From GCA-002050365 sp964237235 (GTDB lineage: Bacteria > Acidobacteriota > Blastocatellia > Pyrinomonadales > Pyrinomonadaceae): 64,000 nucleotides of DNA. Made by a program: the position numbers and the translations under genes. Where the stretch lies: positions 62,001 to 126,000 of the forward strand of contig CAXSGY010000002.1 in assembly GCA_964237235.1 (NCBI GenBank), given 5' to 3'. This document shows positions 50,375 to 59,114 of this stretch, piece by piece (positions within the stretch are counted from its first letter, which is position 1; the number at the start of each line of letters is the position of its first letter). The notes beneath the pieces are model-generated. The model saw nothing but the letters and a program-made list of their open reading frames with translations. It did no database searches and was not told the origin of the DNA.

Positions 50375-51025
50375 ATGAAGTTTTTTATTGATACGGCGAA
50401 CTTAAATGAGATTAAAGAAGCCAACGAGATGGGATTAATAGACGGCGTAACTACAAACCCGTCGTTGATTGCCAAGGAAGGAAAAGTTGATTTCAAAAAA
50501 CATATAGCGAAAATTTGCGCGATTACGCCCGGTGACGTTTCCGCCGAAGTAACTTCGCTCGATACCGAAGGTATGTTAAAGGAAGGGCGCGAATATGCGA
50601 AAATCGCGCCGAACGTCGTTATTAAATGTCCTCTGACCTTAGACGGGTTGAAAGCGACACGGACGTTTCGTGATGAAGGCACAAAGGTGAACGTCACGCT
50701 TTGTTTTTCGGCGGCGCAGGCACTTTTAGCGGCGAAAGCCGGCGCGACCTATGTTAGCCCGTTCGTCGGCAGACTCGACGACATCGGACAAAACGGAATG
50801 TCTTTGATTGCCGACATCGTTCAAATATATGAAAACTATAATTATGCGACCGAAGTTCTGGTCGCCAGCGTCCGGCATCCGATGCACATCGTCGAAGCCG
50901 CACTGCTCGGCGCGGGCGTAGCTACAATTCCCTTTAAGGTTATTCAACAACTCGTGAAACATCCTTTGACCGACAAAGGTTTGGAATCTTTTCTTGCCGA
51001 TTGGAAAAAAGGCGGCGGTAAATAA
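50375..51025 (+). CDS. Transaldolase, short fructose-6-phosphate aldolase-like type
   Basis: KFFIDTANLNEIKEANEMGL, DGVTTNPSLIAKEG, the Schiff-base lysine in NVVIKCPLT and YVSPFVGRLDDIG are typical of the short transaldolase family (about 215 residues). Acts in the pentose phosphate pathway by moving dihydroxyacetone units. ATG follows AAGGAG by 6 nt. A terminator follows. Confidence 0.93.
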   Translation: MKFFIDTANLNEIKEANEMGLIDGVTTNPSLIAKEGKVDFKKHIAKICAITPGDVSAEVTSLDTEGMLKEGREYAKIAPNVVIKCPLTLDGLKATRTFRDEGTKVNVTLCFSAAQALLAAKAGATYVSPFVGRLDDIGQNGMSLIADIVQIYENYNYATEVLVASVRHPMHIVEAALLGAGVATIPFKVIQQLVKHPLTDKGLESFLADWKKGGGK

Positions 51026-51049
51026 CAAGAAAGATTAATAAATTATTCG

Positions 51050-51081
51050 AAAGAGCGAGTTTTGAACCTCGCTCTTTTTTT
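51050..51081 (+). terminator. Rho-independent terminator of the transaldolase gene
   Basis: AAGAGCGAG pairs with CTCGCTCTT around an 8-nt loop, followed by a run of T. Confidence 0.92.
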
Positions 51082-51180
51082 GTCTTTGATAACACCAATA
51101 AATTTTCGACGGATACATTTTATTGCACTTTTCAACGATTAAATCAAAAACAAAATCTTCATTTTGATTTTTGAAAAAAT

Positions 51181-51238
51181 AATTAGTAAGCTAATTATAT
51201 ATTATTAGTAAGCTAATTATGAGTTAGCTAACTAAATT
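51181..51238. promoter_or_regulatory. Probable operator of the MarR regulator
   Basis: Two copies of the palindromic ATTAGTAAGCTAATTAT (about 51182-51198 and 51208-51224) are followed by a related palindrome GTTAGCTAAC. This is the position where MarR proteins bind to repress their own operon. Confidence 0.65.
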
Positions 51239-51263
51239 TAATTTGCTTGCTAAGGTTTTTATT

Positions 51264-51707
51264 ATGAATTTTGAGAACACAATAATTTACGAATTACTTC
51301 AAACTTCAACGACTTGTCGGACAAATTTGCAGCGCGCGATGAATGAAATTGAGTTGCACAGCGGACAGATTTTCGTTTTAATCGCTCTTTGGAAATCAGA
51401 CGGTCAAAGTCAGATTGATTTGGCAAAAAACTTGTCGCTCGCCGCGCCGACGATTCATAAAATGATTAAAAGTTTAATCAAAAGCGATTTTGTCGAGTCA
51501 CGGAAATGCGACGCGGATAATCGTATGATGCGCGTTTATTTGACCGACAAAGGGCGGCAGTACGAAACTCCGGCATTGGAACGTTGGGAAAAGCTCGAAG
51601 CACGAATGTTTGCCAATCTGACCGAAACCGAAAAGCTTATTCTTTCGCAGATTTTTGGTAAACTAAAATCTGATTTGGGCAACAGCATCCCGGTTGTTGC
51701 GGATTAA
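51264..51707 (+). CDS. MarR-family transcription regulator (147 aa)
   Basis: Winged-helix core: SGQIFVLIALWKSDGQSQID, LAAPTIHKMIKSLIKSDFVE, then the wing RKCDADNRMMRVYLTDKGR. Regulates the following ABC exporter by inference: it lies 13 nt upstream of the ATPase gene, and repeat operators precede it. The ligand is unknown. Confidence 0.92.
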   Translation: MNFENTIIYELLQTSTTCRTNLQRAMNEIELHSGQIFVLIALWKSDGQSQIDLAKNLSLAAPTIHKMIKSLIKSDFVESRKCDADNRMMRVYLTDKGRQYETPALERWEKLEARMFANLTETEKLILSQIFGKLKSDLGNSIPVVAD

Positions 51708-51719
51708 TATTTTAGACGA

Positions 51720-52616
51720 ATGAATTTCTCAATCGAAGCGAAAAATCTATTCAAAAATTTCGGCGATTTTCAAGCCGTTAAAGACATTTCCTTTAACGTT
51801 AAACAGGGCGAAACTTTTGCCATTCTGGGCGAAAACGGCGCGGGTAAATCTACGACGATGCGAATGATTGCCTGTCGTTCGCCGTTGACTAAGGGCAGTT
51901 TGCTAATCGAAAATTTGGACGCGCGGCGCGAAGAACAAAAAATCCGTTCGCTAATCGGCATCGTCCCGCAGGAAAACAATCTCGACCCGGATTTGAATGT
52001 GCGCGAAAATCTGATTGTTTATTCGAGGTATTTTCGCATTCCGAAAGACACGGCTGAGAAACGCAGCGACGAGCTGCTCGAATTTACGCGTCTGACCGAA
52101 AAGGCGCACGCCAAGGTCGAACAACTTTCCGGCGGAATGAAACGACGTTTGATTATTGCCCGCGCGCTTTTGCACCGACCGAAAATTTTGCTGCTCGACG
52201 AACCGACGACCGGACTCGACCCGAACGTGCGGCAGGAAATTTGGGAAAAGCTCGAAGAACTCCGCCGCCGCGAAAATTTGACCATCGTTTTATCAACGCA
52301 TTATATGGAAGAAGCCGAAAAGCTCGCGCAAAGATTGATTGTGATGGCGCACGGACAAATTGTTGCCGAAGGCGAGCCGCGAAAAATTATTGAGGAAAAA
52401 GTTAAAAAATTCGCGCTCGAAATTCGTCAGGCTGATTCGATAGATTTGCAAGCGGTTGACGCGGCGGTTTTAACGCAAAAACGCGGCGCGGCGCATCTGT
52501 ATTTTGCCGAAACCGCCGAAGAGCTTTTGCCTTTGATGAGTCGCTACGGCTCGCGTCAGATGCTTCTTCGTCCTTCAAATTTGGAAGATGTTTTTTTGCA
52601 AATCGTCAAAAATTAA
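51720..52616 (+). CDS. ABC exporter ATP-binding protein (298 aa)
   Basis: Walker A LGENGAGKSTTMRM, Q loop, signature LSGGMKRRLIIARAL, Walker B ILLLDEPTTGLDP, followed by a C-terminal extension (residues 220-298) as in NodI/DrrA-type exporters. Works with the permease at 53206. It follows the MarR gene in the same transcript. Confidence 0.94.
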   Translation: MNFSIEAKNLFKNFGDFQAVKDISFNVKQGETFAILGENGAGKSTTMRMIACRSPLTKGSLLIENLDARREEQKIRSLIGIVPQENNLDPDLNVRENLIVYSRYFRIPKDTAEKRSDELLEFTRLTEKAHAKVEQLSGGMKRRLIIARALLHRPKILLLDEPTTGLDPNVRQEIWEKLEELRRRENLTIVLSTHYMEEAEKLAQRLIVMAHGQIVAEGEPRKIIEEKVKKFALEIRQADSIDLQAVDAAVLTQKRGAAHLYFAETAEELLPLMSRYGSRQMLLRPSNLEDVFLQIVKN

Positions 52617-52723
52617 GCGCGCACTTTGCGCTCCGCCCCCAAACGCGCCGACAACCGGAACGCCTGCGCTAAAAGTCGGCACGAAATTTTTAACAAAGTT
52701 ATATACAGGCTAATACAATCTGA

Positions 52724-53209
52724 ATGGACGAGAAAATTATTACGGTTAATTCACGCAAATTTGATAACCGAATACAGAGAAGCTGGCAATGCAAACTTTT
52801 AGAGCGAACACAAAATCAAATAATTCTGCTCGGCGAGTTTGACAAAGAAGTCATCCACCAATCGCTCGGCGTTATCAGACGCGGCACGATTAGTTACGAG
52901 TTTTTCTGGCTGGATAAATTTTTTAATGTTTTTAGATTTCACGAACCGGACGGCAGTTTTCGTAATTTTTACTGCAATATTAATTTACCGCCGAAGTTTG
53001 AAACAAATGTTATAGATTATGTTGATTTGGATTTGGACGTGTTGATTTTGCGCGATTTTTCGTTTGAAATTTTAGACGTTGACGAATTTGAGAATAACGC
53101 GGACAAGTTTTCATATTCAAAGGAACTGTGCGAGACAGTTGAAAAAACGCTTTCGGGATTAATCGCCAAAATCGAAAATAGAATTTTTCCGTTTGATTAT
53201 AAATTTTGA
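52724..53209 (+). CDS. DUF402-domain protein (161 aa)
   Basis: The pattern SLGVIRRGTISYEFFWLDKF, FRFHEPDGSFRNFYCNINLP, DYVDLDLDVLILRDFSFEIL, DVDEFE is that of DUF402, some members of which are nucleoside phosphatases. It lies between the ABC ATPase and permease genes and overlaps the permease by 4 bp, so it is transcribed with them. Its link to the exporter is unknown. Confidence 0.85.
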   Translation: MDEKIITVNSRKFDNRIQRSWQCKLLERTQNQIILLGEFDKEVIHQSLGVIRRGTISYEFFWLDKFFNVFRFHEPDGSFRNFYCNINLPPKFETNVIDYVDLDLDVLILRDFSFEILDVDEFENNADKFSYSKELCETVEKTLSGLIAKIENRIFPFDYKF

Positions 53210-53988
53210 GCTTCGCATTTAAAAAAGTAGATTTAAAGGATGCGCTGGCGGTTTGGCGCAGAAATTCGCGCGTTTATTTGCGGCTCTGGAAAACTGAACT
53301 CATCGCGCCGATCATCGAGCCGATTTTTACGTTTTTCGCTTTCGGTTTCGGCATCGGCGCGCTCGTCGCCTCGCAGAAGGTCGCCGGATTAAGCTATCTG
53401 GCGTTTGTCGGCGCGGGCGTTTTGGTGTTTACGGTTTTGATGCGGACGATTTTCGAGATGACTTACGGCGCGTATTTTCGGATGGTATATCAATCAACCT
53501 ACGACGCAATTCTCGCCACGCCGGTCAACGCCGAATCCTTAGCCTTTGGCGAAATTTTATGGGCGATGACGAAAGGCATCATTGATTGTTTGTTTATTAT
53601 TCCGCTCGTCGTCGTTTTCGGTGCGGCGACTTCCCTTTTTACGCCGCTCGCGGTGGTGCCGCTGCTTTTCGGATGTTTATATCTCGGCGCGCTCGGTTTG
53701 ACCGTGACCGCGCGCGTGACGGAAATTGATTATTTTAATATATTTTTCGCGCTTTTCTTTTCCACACTGTTTTTGTGCGGCGCGTGGTTTCCGGTCGAAA
53801 ATCTTCCCGTCTGGCTGCAAGTCGTCGCTTATATTTTGCCGACGACGAGCGTCATTGATTTAACCCGCGCCTGTTTGACCGGAATCTTCTCCGCGAAACA
53901 CGTTTATGAGGCGATTTATCTGGTTGTCGTTTCCCTTTTCCTGCTCGAAACGGCTTTGCGCGGCATCAGAAAAAGAATGGTCGTCTAA
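53206..53988 (+). CDS. ABC-2 type exporter permease (260 aa)
   Basis: Six membrane segments with the NodJ/ABC-2 pattern (SYLAFVGAGVLVFTVLMRTI, YDAILATPVNAESLAFGEIL, WFPVENLPVWLQVVAYILPT). The partner of the ATPase at 51720. The start is TTG, overlapping the DUF402 stop; this coupling fixes the start. Confidence 0.92.
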   Translation: MSFAFKKVDLKDALAVWRRNSRVYLRLWKTELIAPIIEPIFTFFAFGFGIGALVASQKVAGLSYLAFVGAGVLVFTVLMRTIFEMTYGAYFRMVYQSTYDAILATPVNAESLAFGEILWAMTKGIIDCLFIIPLVVVFGAATSLFTPLAVVPLLFGCLYLGALGLTVTARVTEIDYFNIFFALFFSTLFLCGAWFPVENLPVWLQVVAYILPTTSVIDLTRACLTGIFSAKHVYEAIYLVVVSLFLLETALRGIRKRMVV

Positions 53989-54126
53989 AAACACAAATCT
54001 CCCCGATTTTTTAGAAAATTTTTAATTCAATCGAAGCGAAATTTATTTGCAGTCAGAAGTTTTTTTTCGACCGAGCGGCTCGAAACTGTTTTGCAAATTG
54101 CGCCCGAATCGTTAAACTATTTTGCT

Positions 54127-55683
54127 ATGCAACCCGAACAAAAACTGACGACGAAATTGGAGCAGTTAAAAGAAAAATCCAGACTCGCCGAGCAAGGCGG
54201 CGGCGCGGCGCGGCTTGAAAAGCAACGCGCTTCAGGAAAATTGACGGCGCGTGAGCGCATCGAATTTCTGCTCGACGACAATTCATTTGAAGAATTCGAC
54301 AAATTCGTCGTCCACCGCTCGACTGATTTCGGTCTGGAAAAACAGAAGTTTTTGGGCGACGGCGTAGTCACCGGTCACGGCTTAATCGAAGGGCGCGAAG
54401 TTTTCGTCTTCGCGCAGGATTTTACAATTTTCGGCGGCAGTCTTTCGGAGACGCACGCTCAGAAAATTTGCAAGGTGATGGATTTGGCGATGAAAACCGG
54501 CGCGCCGATTATCGGTTTGAACGATTCGGGCGGCGCGCGCATACAGGAAGGCGTGGTTTCTCTGGGCGGTTACGCGGATATATTTCTGCGAAATACGCTG
54601 GCGAGCGGCGTTGTTCCCCAAATTAGCTGTATTTTGGGTCCGTGTGCGGGCGGCGCGGTATATTCGCCCGCGATTACCGATTTCAATATTATGGTCAAGG
54701 ACACTTCGTATATGTTCATTACCGGTCCGGACGTGATTAAAACCGTCACGCACGAAACGGTGACGAAGGACGAACTCGGGGGCGCGCTGACGCATAATCA
54801 GAAATCCGGCGTGGCGCATTTCGCCGCCGAATCCGACGAACATTGTTTGCGCCTGACGCGCGAATTGCTTTCTTTCGTTCCCTCGAACAATCTGGAAACG
54901 CCGCCGTTCGTGCCGACGAACGATCCGGTGAACCGGACGGACGCGAAATTAAATTCAATCGTGCCGGAACAATCAACGACACCTTATGATATTCGCGATA
55001 TTATTCACACGGTTATTGACGACGGATATTTTTTTGAAGTGCAGGAATTATACGCGCCGAATATTGTCGTCGGTTTCGCAAGACTCGGCGGGTTTTCGGT
55101 CGGCATCGTCGCCAACCAACCGGCATTTCTGGCAGGCGTTTTAGACATTGACGCTTCGGTCAAAGCGGCGCGTTTCGTGCGTTTTTGCGATTGTTTCAAT
55201 ATTCCGCTGATCACCTTTGAAGACGTTCCGGGATTTTTGCCGGGCGTTAATCAGGAACATCTCGGAATCATCAGACACGGCGCGAAACTTTTGTATGCGT
55301 TTGCCGAGGCGACCGTGCCGAAAATTACGGTCATCACGCGCAAGGCTTACGGCGGCGCGTATTGCGTGATGGCTTCCAAACATATCCGCACCGATATTAA
55401 TTTTGCATATCCGACGGCGGAAATCGCCGTGATGGGCGCGGAAGGCGCGGTCGGCGTTTTATACCGTAAGGAAATTTCCGAAAACGACGAAACATACCGG
55501 ACAAATAAAGTCGTCGAATTTGAAGAAAAGTTCGCCAATCCGTATGTCGCGGCGGAAAAAGGTTTTATTGACGAAATAATTGAACCGAGCCGGACGCGCC
55601 CGAAGCTGATTCGCGCTCTTTCGCTTTTGCAAAACAAGCGCGACCAAAATCCGCCGAAAAAACACGGCAATATTCCGCTTTAA
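54127..55683 (+). CDS. Acyl-CoA carboxylase carboxyltransferase (beta) subunit
   Basis: Signatures KLTARERIEFLLDDNSFEEF, NDSGGARIQEGVVSLGGYAD, CAGGAVYSPAITDF, DVPGFLPGVNQEHLGIIRHG, KAYGGAYCVMASKH. Transfers carboxyl from biotin to propionyl-CoA or another acyl-CoA. The biotin carboxylase partner is not in the window. 518 residues, complete; ATG 54127 chosen over an upstream start. Confidence 0.94.
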   Translation: MQPEQKLTTKLEQLKEKSRLAEQGGGAARLEKQRASGKLTARERIEFLLDDNSFEEFDKFVVHRSTDFGLEKQKFLGDGVVTGHGLIEGREVFVFAQDFTIFGGSLSETHAQKICKVMDLAMKTGAPIIGLNDSGGARIQEGVVSLGGYADIFLRNTLASGVVPQISCILGPCAGGAVYSPAITDFNIMVKDTSYMFITGPDVIKTVTHETVTKDELGGALTHNQKSGVAHFAAESDEHCLRLTRELLSFVPSNNLETPPFVPTNDPVNRTDAKLNSIVPEQSTTPYDIRDIIHTVIDDGYFFEVQELYAPNIVVGFARLGGFSVGIVANQPAFLAGVLDIDASVKAARFVRFCDCFNIPLITFEDVPGFLPGVNQEHLGIIRHGAKLLYAFAEATVPKITVITRKAYGGAYCVMASKHIRTDINFAYPTAEIAVMGAEGAVGVLYRKEISENDETYRTNKVVEFEEKFANPYVAAEKGFIDEIIEPSRTRPKLIRALSLLQNKRDQNPPKKHGNIPL

Positions 55684-55782
55684 AGTTTTACGTTAACCGT
55701 CGGCTGGCTGACTTTTAATGTTTTGGTTGAGATTTTTCTAATAGCGTTTTTCAAATCGGTAAATCAAACGGCATCTTTAATA

Positions 55783-56925
55783 ATGAACAAAACTTTCGTT
55801 CATCGTCCGACTTGGGCGGAAATCAATCTCGACAATCTACTTTTCAATTTTCAATCGGCTAAAAATTTCATCGGCGCGGTCAATTATATGGCGGTTGTCA
55901 AAGCCGATGCTTACGGTCACGGCGCAATCGAATGCGCGAGACAACTTGAAAAAGCAAAAATTGAATGGCTCGGAGTCGCTCTGCCCGAAGAAGGCTTAAA
56001 ATTACGCGAAAAGAAAATCAAAACGCCGATTTTGATTTTGGGAAGTTTCTGGACCGGACAGGAAAGTTTGCTGCTTGAAAATAATTTAACGCCCGTCGTT
56101 TATCAAATAGAAATCGCTGAACTGCTCGACCGCGCCGCGCGTGAAAAAAAAATTGTCGCCGACGTTCATATCAAAATTGATACGGGAATGGGCAGAATCG
56201 GCGTGCGTTTCGATGAGGCGAGCGAGTTTGCGGAAAAATTTAAACGATTTAAGAATCTCAGAATCGAAGGCTTAATGACGCATTTTGCGGCGGCTGATAA
56301 TTCATTTGAAAATGCTTTTACGAATCTGCAAATCAAGCGTTTCGAGACGATTACACAAATTTTTAGAGAAAAAGGTTTCAGTCCGAGATACGAAGATTTA
56401 GCAAATTCGCCGGGAGCAGTGGCGCACCCGAATGCCAGAAAAAATCTCGTGCGGCTCGGCGGCATTTTATATGGTTTGGGCGATGACGTTTTGCCGCCGA
56501 ACGTCGCGAAACCTGATTTGAAGCCGGTTCTTTCGCTGCACACAAAAATCGCCCTGCTCAAACGAGTTCCGAAAGGCGAGACGCTCGGTTACGGACGCAC
56601 TTTTCAAACCGAAAGAGATTCGCTGATTGCTACGATTCCAATCGGTTATGAAGACGGTTTTCCGCGCCGGCTTTCAAATCGCGGAAAGGCGATTATCAAA
56701 AATCAATTCGCGCCAATCGTCGGTCGCATTTCGATGGATTGGACAATTTTAGACGTGACCGATTTGCCCGAGATTAAAGTAAATGATGAAGTAATTTTAA
56801 TCGGCGGCGAATCGGGCGTTCAAATTAAAGCCGAGGAAATTGCCCGCAAATGCGGCACGATTTCTTACGAAATCACTTGCGGAATCAGCCGTCGCGTCAA
56901 CAGAATGTATGTTAGAGGCAAATAA
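55783..56925 (+). CDS. alr: Alanine racemase
   Basis: Makes D-alanine for peptidoglycan. PLP-binding lysine in YMAVVKADAYGHGAIECA, VHIKIDTGMGRIGVR, LGYGRTF with catalytic Tyr and ISMDWTILDVTD. 380 residues after using ATG 55783. The end overlaps the acyltransferase gene by 17 bp. Confidence 0.96.
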   Translation: MNKTFVHRPTWAEINLDNLLFNFQSAKNFIGAVNYMAVVKADAYGHGAIECARQLEKAKIEWLGVALPEEGLKLREKKIKTPILILGSFWTGQESLLLENNLTPVVYQIEIAELLDRAAREKKIVADVHIKIDTGMGRIGVRFDEASEFAEKFKRFKNLRIEGLMTHFAAADNSFENAFTNLQIKRFETITQIFREKGFSPRYEDLANSPGAVAHPNARKNLVRLGGILYGLGDDVLPPNVAKPDLKPVLSLHTKIALLKRVPKGETLGYGRTFQTERDSLIATIPIGYEDGFPRRLSNRGKAIIKNQFAPIVGRISMDWTILDVTDLPEIKVNDEVILIGGESGVQIKAEEIARKCGTISYEITCGISRRVNRMYVRGK

Positions 56926-57577
56926 AAGCCTTTGGTTTGAACGAGTTTTCGCCGTTTATAACCGCAATTTATTAAGCCGCAAATTCGATTCGATTTGGGT
57001 TTCAAATCTCGATTCGATCAAGCGCGAAAAACCGTCGATTATTTACGCGAATCACTCGAGTTGGTGGGACGGACTGCTCGCGTTTGAAATTTCGCAAACC
57101 ATCAAAGCCGATAGCTACTTTATGATGGAAGAGAAACAATTAAAAAAGTTATTTCTTTTTCAAAAGCTCGGCGCGTTTTCGGTGGTGAGGGAAAACGCGC
57201 GGCAAGCATTTAAAAGTTTGAATTACGCAGTTGAAATGCTAAAGAAAAATCCGCGCCGGACGCTCTGGATTTTTCCGCAGGGCAAGATTTTGCCGAACGA
57301 CGTGCGACCGCTCAGGTTTTACAGAGGTTTGGCGAAAATCGTCGAAAAGACGGAAAATTGCCGCATCGCGCCGCTCGCTTTTCGCTTTGAATTCTCAGGC
57401 GAATTCAAGCCGCGAATTTTCGTCAAAGTCGGAACAATCCAAACATTCGATTCAAAAAAAAAAGTTGATTCAACAGCCTTGACGCAAACGCTTGAAACGA
57501 ATTTGACCGCGTTGCTGGACGAATTGAAAAACGATATTGCATCGGGAAACACAGACGGCTACGAGAAAATAATTTGA
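56909..57577 (+). CDS. PlsC-like acyltransferase (222 aa)
   Basis: The HX4D motif NHSSWWDG near residue 50 and the FPQGK motif (WIFPQGKILPNDVRPLRFYR) mark the lysophospholipid acyltransferase superfamily. No transmembrane segment is obvious. Likely modifies a phospholipid or other alcohol. ATG 56909 overlaps alr, suggesting coupled translation. Confidence 0.87.
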   Translation: MLEANKSLWFERVFAVYNRNLLSRKFDSIWVSNLDSIKREKPSIIYANHSSWWDGLLAFEISQTIKADSYFMMEEKQLKKLFLFQKLGAFSVVRENARQAFKSLNYAVEMLKKNPRRTLWIFPQGKILPNDVRPLRFYRGLAKIVEKTENCRIAPLAFRFEFSGEFKPRIFVKVGTIQTFDSKKKVDSTALTQTLETNLTALLDELKNDIASGNTDGYEKII

Positions 57578-57678
57578 CACATTGCCCGCGTCATTTTTCC
57601 GACTCGCAAGAAAAATTTTATACGTTAAGTTATTAATTGTTTCGTAATAGCCAAACGAATGAAACGTTTCTGAGATTT

Positions 57679-58380
57679 ATGTCTTTGCCATTTTTTAACA
57701 ATTTGGAAATGCCGATTCTGCAGGAACTCGCCGCGACCGGCGGCAGCGACGACGTGCGTTTTTTATACGAACGGCTGATTGCGTATTTTCCTCAATTGAA
57801 CGAAAAAGAAACCGCCGACATTCGTGGAGGAACAAATAAATACTGGCGGAAAGCGGTTCAAAAAGCGGGAAAAACTCTCGAAGAAAACAAACTTCTGGAA
57901 AGAAAAAACGGCTTTTGGTCAATTACCGCGAAAGGTTTGGAAACGGCGCGGGCAGAAACTTCCGGCTTCGTCTTGACAAAGCCGTCCGACGATACGCTTT
58001 CGCACAACACGATTCAAACGCTTCTGGTTGAAATCGGCGAAAGTTTGGGATTTTACGCCGAAACCGAATTTGAATTTTACGATGTTATCTGGCGCGAAAA
58101 CTTAAAAAGCCCGCGCATCTCGCATATTTTTGAAGTGCAGAGCAAAGGCAATATTGATTCGGCGTTCGCCAAGCTGAAACGCGCTTATCAAAACCAGCGC
58201 ACCATGCCGTTCTTGATTTTATCAACCGAACGCGATTTGAATCGCGCCCGCAAATCGCTCGCGCACGAATTTCAAGACATCGAAACGGTCTTGACGATTC
58301 TGACTTTTTCGCAAATCAAGCTAATTCACCGCAACTTAAAAGCAATCGGCGAGATTTTACGGAAATTTTTGGAGATATAA
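57679..58380 (+). CDS. Winged-helix protein with possible nuclease-like C-terminus (233 aa)
   Basis: Residues 1-90 look like an Mrr-type N-terminal winged helix (PILQELAATGGSDDVRFLYE, TLEENKLLERKNGFWSITAK). Residues 120-200 (YDVIWRENLKSPRISHIFEV, QSKGNIDSAFAKLKRAYQNQ) have a D...E-x-Q/K spacing of PD-(D/E)xK folds, a weak match. Start uncertain: ATG 57679 or TTG 57637. Function not established. Confidence 0.6.
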   Translation: MSLPFFNNLEMPILQELAATGGSDDVRFLYERLIAYFPQLNEKETADIRGGTNKYWRKAVQKAGKTLEENKLLERKNGFWSITAKGLETARAETSGFVLTKPSDDTLSHNTIQTLLVEIGESLGFYAETEFEFYDVIWRENLKSPRISHIFEVQSKGNIDSAFAKLKRAYQNQRTMPFLILSTERDLNRARKSLAHEFQDIETVLTILTFSQIKLIHRNLKAIGEILRKFLEI

Positions 58381-58421
58381 ATTTCGTCCGTTAACAGATT
58401 TATGACATAGGAGAATTTAAG

Positions 58422-59009
58422 ATGAACTACCCGTTGGATTTAACATTTAAGCTGTTTGCGCTGGCAAGCCAGATTTATATACGCGACGCGAGCGGAAACT
58501 TAATCGGTTACGTTAAGCAAAAAATGTTTAAGTTAAAAGATGACATCAACATTTTCGCCGACGAAAATCAAACGCGCCTGCTTTACAACATCAAAGCCGA
58601 ACGGGTGCTTGATTTTTCGTCGAGATTTAATTTTACAAATGCGAACGGGCAATTTATCGGCGCGATTAAACGTCAGGGAATACGTTCGATTTGGAAGGCG
58701 AGCTACGAAATTTTTGACGCGGGCAATCAGTCGGTAATGCATTACACGGAAGAAAACGGCTGGACGAAGGTTTTGGATTCGCTCGTCGGCGAAGTTCCGG
58801 TCGTCGGAATGTTTACAGGTTATGTTTTTAATCCGGCATACATTTTATCGAAAACCAATTCCGCGCCGCTGGTGCGGCTCGTCAAACAACCTGCATTTCT
58901 GGAAAGTAAGTTTCAAATCGTCCCGAATGCCCCCATCGCGCCGCCGGACGAAACGCTCGTGCTTCTCAGTTCCCTGATGCTGACTTTAATGGAACGCCGT
59001 CGCGGTTAA
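58422..59009 (+). CDS. LURP-one/scramblase-fold protein (195 aa)
   Basis: Pattern ASQIYIRDASGNLIGYVKQK, MFKLKDDINIF, FTNANGQFIGAIKRQGIRSI, WKASYEIFDAGNQSVMHY is typical of the LURP-one-related, tubby-like beta-barrel fold. The C-terminus LVLLSSLMLTLMERRRG could be a membrane tail. Strong ribosome binding site GGAG. Role unknown; some members bind lipids. Confidence 0.8.
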   Translation: MNYPLDLTFKLFALASQIYIRDASGNLIGYVKQKMFKLKDDINIFADENQTRLLYNIKAERVLDFSSRFNFTNANGQFIGAIKRQGIRSIWKASYEIFDAGNQSVMHYTEENGWTKVLDSLVGEVPVVGMFTGYVFNPAYILSKTNSAPLVRLVKQPAFLESKFQIVPNAPIAPPDETLVLLSSLMLTLMERRRG

Positions 59010-59114
59010 ATTTTCGCGGCGAATAATTTGTTTTTAGCGATTGTTTGCGTTAATAATTCGGACAAATATTGTAAAATCAGTTATTCGCAAATTACACGAA
59101 AACAAACCGCGTTT

